Assembly: GCF_900155545.1 (NCBI RefSeq)
Contig: NZ_LT732525.1
Coordinates: forward strand, 339,856 to 403,855
From: Clostridium sp. Marseille-P2415
GTDB taxonomy: Bacteria; Bacillota; Clostridia; Lachnospirales; Lachnospiraceae
Direction: 5' to 3'
DNA length: 64,000 nucleotides
The notes below the pieces were generated by a model. It had not been told where the DNA came from. It saw only the letters and a list, made by a program, of their open reading frames with translations, and ran no database searches. Shown one piece after another: positions 16,913 through 24,814 of this stretch. Numbering within the stretch: position 1 is the first letter of the stretch; the number at the start of each line of letters is the position of its first letter. Both the position numbers and the translations under genes were made by a program.

Positions 16913-18604
16913 TTACTCTTCTCCGTTCAAGCTTTCTCCATAGGATATAACACGAAACAATCCTTCTTCTCCCCCCAGCATCCCATCCTGTATCGGATTG
17001 TAATTCAGACAAGACTGCTCTTCAGACAACGGGGGATTCATTGTTGTACCAAACATATCACCCAGTAAGCCGACGGAATCACTATAGCTGCTCTTCCCGC
17101 TGATTGCCTGTGATATAAATTCAACTGACGCAACCGACATCAATGCTCCTTGTACTCCACTCAAGCCTTCTGCCGGTACCTCATATTCACAACCTCCCTG
17201 AAGCTGTTCCGGCTTTCCGGTACACTTCACCCCATTTTCCGCTTTACAGCTAATATTACCTGTTTGATTTAATTTGATAGAAGAAGTGCCTGTCTTAAAA
17301 GAAACACTGTTTCCTGCCTGGATTGAAATTCTTTTCGGATTTTGATCTCCTAAAATCAGATTTCCATTAGATTTAACCGAAATAGACCCCGGAGCTGAAA
17401 GAAGCGCCCGTCCGTTCTCTGTAAGGCATATTTTTGTACTGGACTTCTCATCACTCAGCGTAAATTCCGAGGGCCGCAAGTACATCCCTTTCTGATTTTC
17501 ATTACAAAAATATTTTTCCATTGGACTATCCGTCAGAATAACGGGATTTTCTTTGTTTCGCACCATATCTGCCACAATCCCTGTTTCCTCCGGACCGGAA
17601 AAAGATACAACTGCCCGGTCTCCCGGCTGCGGCATATAGTATCCCAATTCATTATTTACACCGCCCGCATAATCAATATAAGGATAGCCTTGCCCTGAAT
17701 ACTCCTGATCAATAAGAAAATGTACCTTTAATTGATTCCGCTTTACTTCCTTTACAATTGCCTCTAGCTTCAGACCATAAAGTTCTTTATTCTCAAGCTT
17801 TATCGTCCTGGTATTCATAAAATGCGTAAGATACAGCCGGCAATAGATTTCTTCATTTCTTACGATTGTCTCAGATTTTCTCACAATCCATTCTTTTTTA
17901 TGAAAGCTAACAGCAGAACCTGCTGAAATTCTTTCTGTACTTTCCACTATATAAGTGACATCTTCACCTGCAAAAGGCAGTAAAGCATTTTGAGATATCT
18001 TTCGATATTTCCCGATATCTTTCCGTATTTCATAGTTTTCTGACTGCAGCACCTTTCCTGGTATCTCATTTTCGGCTGCAACTTTAATGTCAGGATAGGA
18101 AGCAGAACTGTTAATGCATAGATATCCGGCCTGATGGGAGGCCAGTCTGAGCAGAAACTCCCAGTCTGTCTCTTCATATTGCAGCAGCATATGAGACAAT
18201 TGTTTGTTTTCTGCCGCATAATGCACATTTCCATTTGCATATGCTGACATGATCTTCCCGGCAATCTGTTCATATGTATCTTCCAGACACTGGAAGGAAC
18301 GCCTCTTTTTTTCTATATCCAATTGAAAACTGAAGGAAAAAGCATAAAGCTCAAACTGGCTGACCTGTCCTTTCAAGTGCATCTGTATCCTGTGAAGCAG
18401 ACCGCAGAATATTGGCCGCCCGTTTTCCTTTACTTCTACTTTGCTTCCCTCGTAAAGCCTCATAATGCGGTCATCATTATCATCTTCCTTATAAATCCCT
18501 TTTAAAAAAAGAACGGTATGATGATTAATCTCTTCTACAATATTAAAATCATGAATACTGTGAACAGGCAATTCTATATCAATCTCATATTTTTTGTACT
18601 TCAA
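16913..18604 (-). CDS. VgrG-like spike protein of a contractile injection system (copy 1)
   Basis: A 563-residue protein with VgrG/gp27-gp5 architecture. The N-terminal gp27-like part holds KKRRSFQCLEDTYEQI and LLQYEETDWEFLLRLASH, close to the QYxETDxxFLxRL pattern of VgrG. An OB-fold segment follows (LEAIVKEVKRNQLKVHF...MPQPGDRAVVSF, about 290-365), then a repeated beta-rich needle (SISVKSNGNLILGD, SIKLNQTGNISC). The Gly/Ser-rich tail after about residue 470 could bind cargo. It starts with TTG at 18604, seven bases after GGAGGG, 13 bases after the lipase-like gene, so spike and effector are co-expressed. No sheath gene is in the window. Confidence 0.82.
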   Translation of the reverse strand: MKYKKYEIDIELPVHSIHDFNIVEEINHHTVLFLKGIYKEDDNDDRIMRLYEGSKVEVKENGRPIFCGLLHRIQMHLKGQVSQFELYAFSFSFQLDIEKKRRSFQCLEDTYEQIAGKIMSAYANGNVHYAAENKQLSHMLLQYEETDWEFLLRLASHQAGYLCINSSASYPDIKVAAENEIPGKVLQSENYEIRKDIGKYRKISQNALLPFAGEDVTYIVESTERISAGSAVSFHKKEWIVRKSETIVRNEEIYCRLYLTHFMNTRTIKLENKELYGLKLEAIVKEVKRNQLKVHFLIDQEYSGQGYPYIDYAGGVNNELGYYMPQPGDRAVVSFSGPEETGIVADMVRNKENPVILTDSPMEKYFCNENQKGMYLRPSEFTLSDEKSSTKICLTENGRALLSAPGSISVKSNGNLILGDQNPKRISIQAGNSVSFKTGTSSIKLNQTGNISCKAENGVKCTGKPEQLQGGCEYEVPAEGLSGVQGALMSVASVEFISQAISGKSSYSDSVGLLGDMFGTTMNPPLSEEQSCLNYNPIQDGMLGGEEGLFRVISYGESLNGEE

Positions 18605-18617
18605 AAATCAGCCCTCC

Positions 18618-20753
18618 CTATTTACTGGTTCCAAGAATTCCCTCTGCAGTCCGAATGATGAAACTGGAATCCCTCTCCTGTCTGCTTAATTTATTTTCAA
18701 TCTTTATTTCCTTCATATCGCCCAAGTAATCCCAGGTATTCATTGCAGTCTCCTGAATGGCTTTAGCTGCATCTTTGGTTCCAGCCAAGGCCGTGGAAAA
18801 GCTCTCCTGAATGAGTTTTCCTGTGTTCTTCACAGAATCCATTGCATAATTCTTAGCACTCTTTGATTGCTCTTTTGCATGCTCATATACATTTTCCAGA
18901 CTTTCTTTTGTATAATCCAGCGGAGATATGCCCCCGGACAACGTATAAGGGGACCCCAGCAACTGTTCCGTCTGTGCATATTGCTCCTTCCACAGCCTGT
19001 CCAGATTATTTTTGCTTTCTTTTAAGTAGGCGGAGGTCAGATTCCCCTGGTTTTTTCCATAATCCCATAAATCTCCGGCCTGGTCATTCAGGCTTTTTAA
19101 AAGATCATCTCCGTATTCTTTCAGAACATCTGCCTGCTTCTTTCCATATTCTTTTGTGGCGTCTAAACTCTTCTGAGCAGAATTCTTTCTTCTGATCTGC
19201 ATAGATTTTAAATCGGCTGCCCTGTTTATTTGTCCGTTATGGAATACGGTGACAACCCCTCCCTTCAGACAGCCTAACACAGATTTTTTCAGGACAATCT
19301 CCTTTCCATTAATCGTCTTGTTCTCATCCGTTAAAAGCCAGTCAAGTAAAAATTCCGGTTCACACAGCGTCATATCTCCTTTTCCCACAATCCGGGAAGG
19401 AACCTGCACCAGCTCTGCCGTACACTCGGCCCCTTCATCCATACAGATGTTCTCTCCTTTTTTCGTATCCTGCTTAATTGCTACTGCCTTTCCCTTGGTT
19501 ATCTTTCCATGGGATTCCGGTACCTTTAAAGTTCCGCTTCCACTGCAATACCAGCATTCCAGAATGGCTCCGTCCACCACTTCGCTGTTTGGCGGCTGGC
19601 GGAGAGCATTAGAAGAAAAATTGATTCCATATAATTTGCTCAGACGTTTCATCAATGTATTTTCCCGTTTGTTCAAAACCTGCCGGTATGTTTCTTCCGC
19701 TGCCAGGACTGACAGCCAGTCAGACATGCTCCATCTGGTATTCTTCGTATTCTTAACCCCTTCTCCTTCTGCCTTACTGTAGAGGCAGCCAGCCAGGAAT
19801 TTAGCTGCTGCAACCTTGGCTGCGGGAGGTAGCTCATACAGAAAATCTGCATTGGTAAGAAGATTTATTCCTACGGGAAGTGCATCCGGGGCTTTTTTTA
19901 GTTCTTTCTGATTTGCAAGATAATAATTTGGCTTATGTGCACCAAAAAAATTCATTATTAAACTCTTCTGATATTCCGGCAGATCCTCAAAATCCTTTCC
20001 TTCGGGATAAAAATATTCGGAATACCCGGCAGGCCGTCCCAACAGGGCATTGACGATATCCCTGGCATCATTGATTCCTATGGTTAAGCTTCTACCTATT
20101 TTTAACTGCTCCTCTGCCAGCTTATCGGCAAACGGGATGGAAAAGCCGGGGCCGTCTATGGAGTAGGCTCTTTCTATAATTCCTGCCGGAAACAGATACG
20201 CAAGGGCCGCTGCCAGATTTCCTGCCTTGGAGTGGCCGATTGGTATAATATGCTCCAGTCCGGAGCCTGCCACATATTTGATGGCCTCCCTCTGGGTCGG
20301 TGTCTGGGAGGAAATGAACATGGCCAGGTTATCATCCCACTGGCCGTCTGCTGCTGTGCCGCGAAATACCATTATCGGATTTGTTTCTTCTTCCGGGTCG
20401 ATCAGGGTTACGGCACGGAAGCCGGTATCGCCCACATCTTTAAAGTTTTTTAGTTTCATATCCTTCAATGTCTCCGAGTTCTCCAGTACTTCTACCACTT
20501 CTAAAAACTCTTTCTGGCTCATCATACCTCCATAAGGATTATTGTGATTTTTTAGATATTCCTCATCCCAGGTATTCATAGTTTCTTCAGTGGGGTATTT
20601 ACCTTCTTCATTATCCTCAATTCTATCTCTTAATTTTTCTAAATAACTTCCCATGGTCATATTTTCTTTATCTTTGCCTATAACCTCTTCCATATCTGGA
20701 AAATAAATCACTGCTGACAGTGCAACCGCTTCCTCTTTTGTAATCTCTCCCAT
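18618..20753 (-). CDS. Lipase-like (Mbeg1/DUF2974) effector with internal PAAR-like DUF4280 domain
   Basis: A 711-residue protein in three parts. Residues about 1-290 are an alpha/beta hydrolase of the Mbeg1-like type: VFRGTAADGQWDDN and a nucleophile elbow GHSKAGN with Ser175; relatives read GHSKGGN, so position 177 is Ala instead of Gly. Residues about 393-505 match DUF4280, a PAAR-like spike tip, with Cys400, Cys403, Cys437, Cys444, Cys464 and Cys495 and the tail GGVVTVFHNGQI. Residues about 515-690 are amphipathic helices. It is flanked by a VgrG gene downstream and five lipoprotein genes upstream. I infer a membrane-lipid-attacking effector delivered on the spike; the exact substrate is unknown. 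Confidence 0.8.
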   Translation of the reverse strand: MGEITKEEAVALSAVIYFPDMEEVIGKDKENMTMGSYLEKLRDRIEDNEEGKYPTEETMNTWDEEYLKNHNNPYGGMMSQKEFLEVVEVLENSETLKDMKLKNFKDVGDTGFRAVTLIDPEEETNPIMVFRGTAADGQWDDNLAMFISSQTPTQREAIKYVAGSGLEHIIPIGHSKAGNLAAALAYLFPAGIIERAYSIDGPGFSIPFADKLAEEQLKIGRSLTIGINDARDIVNALLGRPAGYSEYFYPEGKDFEDLPEYQKSLIMNFFGAHKPNYYLANQKELKKAPDALPVGINLLTNADFLYELPPAAKVAAAKFLAGCLYSKAEGEGVKNTKNTRWSMSDWLSVLAAEETYRQVLNKRENTLMKRLSKLYGINFSSNALRQPPNSEVVDGAILECWYCSGSGTLKVPESHGKITKGKAVAIKQDTKKGENICMDEGAECTAELVQVPSRIVGKGDMTLCEPEFLLDWLLTDENKTINGKEIVLKKSVLGCLKGGVVTVFHNGQINRAADLKSMQIRRKNSAQKSLDATKEYGKKQADVLKEYGDDLLKSLNDQAGDLWDYGKNQGNLTSAYLKESKNNLDRLWKEQYAQTEQLLGSPYTLSGGISPLDYTKESLENVYEHAKEQSKSAKNYAMDSVKNTGKLIQESFSTALAGTKDAAKAIQETAMNTWDYLGDMKEIKIENKLSRQERDSSFIIRTAEGILGTSK

Positions 20754-20767
20754 TTTTTCATCTCCGT

Positions 20768-21580
20768 TTATTTTTGAAATCTGTTTTTTTTCTCTTCCAG
20801 TGCATTTTTCATATCATATATCAGTGCTTCTTTACTAATATCAAATTCCTTTCCTGCTCTTTTATCAAATAAAGTTCGTCCTATAAAATTCGTAGTTTCA
20901 ACCTTTTCTTCTTTATCCTTGAATAATACCTGAAGTGTTATCCAAGAGTTAAAGTTTATCCCCTTTTCATAATTATACTCCTCCATCAATTCTGTCACAC
21001 AGGCTGATATCCTTTCCGCCATCTCCTCTATATCTTCCTCTTTTATATAAATGTAATATTTAATACTAGTATGATAATCTTTTTTATCAATTAAACTTTT
21101 ATCATCTTTTTTTACCTTTGGATATGCCCTAAATCCGCCGTATTCTGTTTCATAATCAATTCCATACTTCTCCGCCTTCTTCTGAAATCTCACCTCCAGT
21201 AAATCCTGTCCATAACAGTCGCGATACTCAAGTTCTGCATGCAAACCGCCCGATTTTGAAAAAGGGATGGGACTGGCATTCCCATATGTCCGATAGGTAT
21301 ATACTTTAAATATAAAGGATGAATCGCTTTTAGGACTCACCTCATAAGCAATCCCTTCTGCAAGGTCACCGTACGGCGCTTTTACCCAATATCCTAATGA
21401 CAACAGATCTATTTTTCTTCGGATTTCAAATTCTTCCCCATAGGTATCCCTTAATCTTTCAAGGACTTCCTCCTCTGTCAGAAGGGGCGGATACTCCACT
21501 TTTTCTTTTTTACAACTGACTAACAATGTATATGTTAGCACTACACATAAAACTATTATTAATTTATGTAATTGCTTCAC
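20768..21580 (-). CDS. Tandem paralogous lipoprotein 5 (candidate immunity protein)
   Basis: A 270-residue lipoprotein with signal peptide and lipobox LLVSC, followed by KKEKVEYPPLLTEEEVLERL, which is shared by all five paralogs here. The mature part has the conserved ASPIPFSKSGGL and DCYGQDLLE segments; the C-terminal half is more divergent. It lacks the roughly 20-residue insert seen in the other copies after YGGF. The GTG at 21580 has AGGAGG seven bases before it; an ATG at 21616 is less likely. It directly precedes the lipase-like effector by 14 bases. As a lipid-anchored external protein next to a lipase, it is inferred to be the cognate immunity protein. Confidence 0.75.
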   Translation of the reverse strand: MKQLHKLIIVLCVVLTYTLLVSCKKEKVEYPPLLTEEEVLERLRDTYGEEFEIRRKIDLLSLGYWVKAPYGDLAEGIAYEVSPKSDSSFIFKVYTYRTYGNASPIPFSKSGGLHAELEYRDCYGQDLLEVRFQKKAEKYGIDYETEYGGFRAYPKVKKDDKSLIDKKDYHTSIKYYIYIKEEDIEEMAERISACVTELMEEYNYEKGINFNSWITLQVLFKDKEEKVETTNFIGRTLFDKRAGKEFDISKEALIYDMKNALEEKKNRFQK

Positions 21581-21601
21581 CTTGCTTCCTCCTGATATTT
21601 T

Positions 21602-21641
21602 TCTATTATCAACCATAGTTCACACAGTTAGAGTTTCGCCA
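21602..21641. repeat. Conserved spacer element before lipoprotein gene 5
   Basis: The minus-strand stretch GTGTGAACTATGGTTGATAA is shared, with drift, with the spacers before lipoprotein genes 4, 3 and 2 (22521-22563, 23631-23672, 24662-24704). It marks duplicated cassette ends; no promoter is evident in it. Confidence 0.55.
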
Positions 21642-21657
21642 CCTCATGTTTTTAAAA

Positions 21658-22503
21658 TCAATTTTTTTCTTCTTCAACAGCTTGTTTTAAATCTCGTATT
21701 AAAAATTCTTTACTGATATCAAACTCTCCTGACTCCAATCCCCAACGTTTACAAAATAAATTCCTTCCTACATAAGAAGTGGTTTCTTCCTTTCCATCTC
21801 TATCTTTAAAACACACTTGGATATCAATAGATGAATATAGATTCATTCCTACTTCATAACAATATTCTTTCATCAATTCCGTTATGCAAAGAGAGAGTTT
21901 TTCTGCCATTTCCTCTATCTCAACTTCCTTTATGTAAATGTTATAAGACATAGCTATATGATAGTCTTTTTCTTCAAAATCAGGAATCCATACCTTACCT
22001 CGTCGTCTAGCATCATTTGCTTCTTCTGATGTAGAATTCCCATCTCTGAATCCCTCATACTCAGTCTCATAAGTAATTCCATACTTCTTTGCCTTCTCTC
22101 GGAACCTTTGTTCTAGCAAATCCGGACCATAGCACTCATAGTACTCCGGTTCTATTTGTAAACCACCCGATTTTGAAAAAGGGATAGGACTGGCATTCCC
22201 GTAAGCTCTATAGGTATATACTTTAAAAACAAAGGATGAATCACTTTTGGGACTAGCTTCATATACAAACCCTCCTGCAATGTCACTGTAAGGGCCAGGA
22301 GCTTTTACCAGCTTTCCTAATGACAGCAAATCCGTCTTACTTCGTATTTCAAATTCTTTACCATATGTTTTCTCCAGTCTTTCTAGCACTTCCTCCTCTG
22401 TCAGCAAGGGCGGATACTCCACTTTTTCTTTTTTACAACTAACTACCAATATACTTATCAGCACTGCACATAAAACTAATATTAATTTATGTAATTTCCT
22501 CAT
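21658..22503 (-). CDS. Tandem paralogous lipoprotein 4 (candidate immunity protein)
   Basis: A 281-residue lipoprotein (lipobox LVVSC) of the same family. The first 140 residues follow the shared pattern, including APGPYSDIAGG and NASPIPFSKSGGL; the tail has its own sequence (SYVGRNLFCKRWGLESGEFDISKE). It carries an insert rich in Arg, Ser and Glu after EGFRDG. GGAGG precedes the ATG by five bases. It ends 77 bases before gene 5's start. Role as immunity protein is inferred from position and anchoring. Confidence 0.74.
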   Translation of the reverse strand: MRKLHKLILVLCAVLISILVVSCKKEKVEYPPLLTEEEVLERLEKTYGKEFEIRSKTDLLSLGKLVKAPGPYSDIAGGFVYEASPKSDSSFVFKVYTYRAYGNASPIPFSKSGGLQIEPEYYECYGPDLLEQRFREKAKKYGITYETEYEGFRDGNSTSEEANDARRRGKVWIPDFEEKDYHIAMSYNIYIKEVEIEEMAEKLSLCITELMKEYCYEVGMNLYSSIDIQVCFKDRDGKEETTSYVGRNLFCKRWGLESGEFDISKEFLIRDLKQAVEEEKN

Positions 22504-22520
22504 CTTGCCTCCTCCCGATT

Positions 22521-22563
22521 TATTCTATTATCAGCCATAGTTCACACAGCACATACTTGCATG
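22521..22563. repeat. Conserved spacer element before lipoprotein gene 4
   Basis: The minus-strand AGTATGTGCTGTGTGAACTATGG matches the spacers before genes 5, 3 and 2 (for example AGTATGTGCTTCATGAACTAT before 2 and 3). It supports unit duplication. Confidence 0.5.
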
Positions 22564-22589
22564 ACAATTTATTCTAATAGTCCGGCAGA

Positions 22590-22681
22590 CCTTACACCTT
22601 CCCCTCTTTTTTTGCTCCTCTGTCAGCTTATCGGAAAATTGTATGGAAAAACCGAGGTTCTTCTTTTGTAATTTCACTCAT
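22590..22681 (-). pseudogene. Fossil of the lipase effector gene (N-terminus joined to internal piece)
   Basis: With a good ribosome site (GGAGGAATTAGGA) an ATG at 22681 starts MSEITKEE, matching the effector's MGEITKEE, then runs out of frame to a stop at 22628. In the next frame the following bases encode GFSIQFSDKLTEEQ, matching effector residues 203-216 (GFSIPFADKLAEEQ). So an internal deletion joined residue 8 to about residue 203 with a frameshift. A clear decayed copy. Confidence 0.72.
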
Positions 22682-22689
22682 TCCTAATT

Positions 22690-22746
22690 CCTCCTTTTTG
22701 CAACCTGTTTTTTTCTCATCTACTTTTTTTCATATCAATTGCTATC
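22690..22746 (-). pseudogene. Fossil 3' end of a further lipoprotein gene
   Basis: The minus-strand translation reads IDMKKSR-stop-EKKQVAK, resembling the paralogs' ends such as SDMKKEIQEEKNRLQK of gene 1. It sits just before the effector fossil, in the order lipoprotein-effector seen in the intact unit, so it is probably the tail of a lost sixth paralog. Short and degenerate, so only moderate confidence. Confidence 0.45.
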
Positions 22747-22748
22747 TA

Positions 22749-23612
22749 TTACCTCCTATTTTGAAACCTATTTTTTTCCTCTTCCACCACGTTTTCCAAA
22801 TCATGCATAAGAACCTCTTTTTTTATATTAAAAGCTTCATCTCCATATTCATCAAATAAAACTCTTCCTACATAATCTGTAGATTTCTCCTCTCCTTCTT
22901 TATCCTTAAACCTTACCTGAATTAATATTGAAGAATCAAAACACATTCCCTCTTTGTAATGATACTCTTCCATCAATTCCAGCACACAAAGGGATATTTT
23001 TTCAGCCATTTCCTCTATATTTTCATCTCGAATATAAATATAATATTTAATACCCGTATGATAACTTTTTATATCAATAAAATCTTTACTGAACTCTTCA
23101 TATTCACCCTTTATGCGAGCTATACGTGCTTCCTCCGAAAATTCATATCCGTCATAAAATCCGCCATATTTTGTTGTATAAACTATCCCATACTTTTTTG
23201 CCTTCTCCTTAAATCGTTTTTCCAATATATCCTGTCCATAACAGTCATGGTACTCAAGTTCTGCCTGCAATCCACCTGATTTTGAAAAAGGAATGGGGCT
23301 GGCATTCCCATAGCACCGGTAAGTATATACGTTAAATACAAAGGACGGATCACTTTCAGGACTGGCTTCATAAACAAGTCCATCCGCAAGATCAGAATAA
23401 GGTCCAGGTGCATGTATCCACGTTCCCAATGACAGTAAATCCCTCTTACTTCGAATTTCAAATTCCTCCCCATATGTTTCCTTCAGCCTTTCCAATACTT
23501 CTTCCTCTGTCAGAAGGGGCGGATACTCCACCTTTTCTTTTTTACAACTGACTAGCAATGCACTTATTATCACTACAAATAGAATTAACATAAATTTATA
23601 TAATTTCTTCAT
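22749..23612 (-). CDS. Tandem paralogous lipoprotein 3 (candidate immunity protein)
   Basis: A 287-residue lipoprotein (lipobox LLVSC). Its N-terminal 150 residues are nearly identical to genes 1 and 2 (FEIRSKRDLLSLGTWIHAPG, SDPSFVFNVYTYRCYGNASP), which points to recent duplication or gene conversion, whereas the part after about residue 190 differs more (STDYVGRVLFDEYGDEAFNIKKE). Its 3' side is followed by fossils of a lipoprotein tail and of the effector. Start ATG with AGGAGG. Confidence 0.75.
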   Translation of the reverse strand: MKKLYKFMLILFVVIISALLVSCKKEKVEYPPLLTEEEVLERLKETYGEEFEIRSKRDLLSLGTWIHAPGPYSDLADGLVYEASPESDPSFVFNVYTYRCYGNASPIPFSKSGGLQAELEYHDCYGQDILEKRFKEKAKKYGIVYTTKYGGFYDGYEFSEEARIARIKGEYEEFSKDFIDIKSYHTGIKYYIYIRDENIEEMAEKISLCVLELMEEYHYKEGMCFDSSILIQVRFKDKEGEEKSTDYVGRVLFDEYGDEAFNIKKEVLMHDLENVVEEEKNRFQNRR

Positions 23613-23630
23613 CTCGCTTCCTCCTGATTA

Positions 23631-23672
23631 TTTATGATCATTTATAGTTCATGAAGCACATACTTTCGTAAC
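23631..23672. repeat. Conserved spacer element before lipoprotein gene 3
   Basis: The minus-strand AGTATGTGCTTCATGAACTA followed by TAAATGATCATAAA is nearly identical to the spacer before gene 2 (24662-24704). Confidence 0.6.
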
Positions 23673-23699
23673 AACTTTTTTATGATATTACGGCAATTT

Positions 23700-23774
23700 T
23701 TAGATACTATTCATATCAGGAAAATAAATTACTGCTGATAAGGCAACCGCTTCTTCCTTTGTAATTTCTCCCAT
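23700..23774 (-). pseudogene. 24-codon fossil of the lipase effector N-terminus (copy B)
   Basis: An ATG at 23774, with GGAGGAAATAGAA before it, encodes MGEITKEEAVALSAVIYFPD as in the intact effector, then MNSI and a TAA at 23700. The first 21 residues are identical to the intact gene. Either a truncated effector or a translated mini-ORF kept for coupling. Confidence 0.78.
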
Positions 23775-23786
23775 TTCTATTTCCTC

Positions 23787-24644
23787 CTACTTTTTATACC
23801 TGTGTTTTCCCTCTTTCACTTCATTCTCCAAATCACGCATGAGTATTTCTTTTTTAATATTAAATTTTTCTTTTCTGTTATCATCAAATAAAATCCTTCC
23901 TACATAATCTGTAGTTTCCTCCTCGCCTTCCTTATCCTTAAACCTTACCTGAATTCCTACTGTCGAGAAAAAATTCATTCCCACTTCGTAATGATACTCT
24001 TCCATCAATTCTGATATACAAAGGGCTATTTTTTCTGACATTTCTTCTATCTTTTCTTCTCGAATATTGATATAATATTTTATACTAGTATGATAATCTT
24101 TTGTATCAATAAAATCCTTACTGAACTCTTCATATTCACCTTTTACGCGTGCTATATGCGCTTCCTCTGAAGATCTATATCCCTCATAGAACCCTTTATA
24201 TTTTGTTGTATAAACTATCCCATATTCTTCTGCTTTTTCCTTAAACCTCTTCTCCAGTAAATCCTGTCCATAACAGTCATGGTACTCAAGTTCTGCCTGC
24301 AATCCGCCCGATTTATCAAAGGGAATCGGACTGGCATTCCCATAGCACCTGTAAGTATATACGTTAAATACAAAGGACGGATCACTTTCAGGACTGGCTT
24401 CATAAACAAGCCCCTCCGCAAGGTCGGAATAAGGTCCAGGTGCATGTATCCACGTTCCCAATGACAGTAAATCCCTCTTACTTCGTATTTCAAATTCTTC
24501 CCCATACGTTTCCTTCAGCCTTTCCAATACTTCTTCCTCTGTCAAAAGGGGAGGATACTCCACCTTTGCTTTTTTACAGCTAGCTGCTAATATACATAAA
24601 AACACTACACATAAAATTAGTAACAATTTATGTAGTTTCTTCAT
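23787..24644 (-). CDS. Tandem paralogous lipoprotein 2 (candidate immunity protein)
   Basis: A 285-residue lipoprotein with lipobox LAASC and KKAKVEYPPLL (Ala where others have Glu). The N-terminal half is nearly identical to genes 1 and 3; the C-terminal third (GIQVRFKDKEGEEETTDYVG, RILFDDNRKEKFNIKKE) is close to gene 3, so 2 and 3 are the most recent pair. It is followed 12 bases later by effector fossil B. Start ATG at 24644. Confidence 0.75.
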   Translation of the reverse strand: MKKLHKLLLILCVVFLCILAASCKKAKVEYPPLLTEEEVLERLKETYGEEFEIRSKRDLLSLGTWIHAPGPYSDLAEGLVYEASPESDPSFVFNVYTYRCYGNASPIPFDKSGGLQAELEYHDCYGQDLLEKRFKEKAEEYGIVYTTKYKGFYEGYRSSEEAHIARVKGEYEEFSKDFIDTKDYHTSIKYYINIREEKIEEMSEKIALCISELMEEYHYEVGMNFFSTVGIQVRFKDKEGEEETTDYVGRILFDDNRKEKFNIKKEILMRDLENEVKEGKHRYKK

Positions 24645-24661
24645 TTCGCATCCTCCAGTTT

Positions 24662-24704
24662 TTTATAATCATTTATAGTTCATGAAGCACATACTCTCGT
24701 AACA
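24662..24704. repeat. Conserved spacer element before lipoprotein gene 2
   Basis: Minus-strand AGTATGTGCTTCATGAACTATAAATGAT is shared with the spacer before gene 3 and, with changes, before genes 4 and 5. Confidence 0.6.
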
Positions 24705-24727
24705 TTTTTTTAATAGCACGACAAATT

Positions 24728-24802
24728 TTAGACACTATTCATATTCGGAAAATAAATTACTGCTGACAAGGCTACTGCTTCTTCCTTGGTAATTTCTCCC
24801 AT
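24728..24802 (-). pseudogene. 24-codon fossil of the lipase effector N-terminus (copy A)
   Basis: An ATG at 24802 encodes MGEITKEEAVALSAVIYFP, then NMNSV and a TAA at 24728. It matches fossil B at the same truncation point, so the truncation preceded the duplication of the cassette. GGAGG lies upstream of the ATG. Confidence 0.78.
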
Positions 24803-24814
24803 ATCTATTACCTC

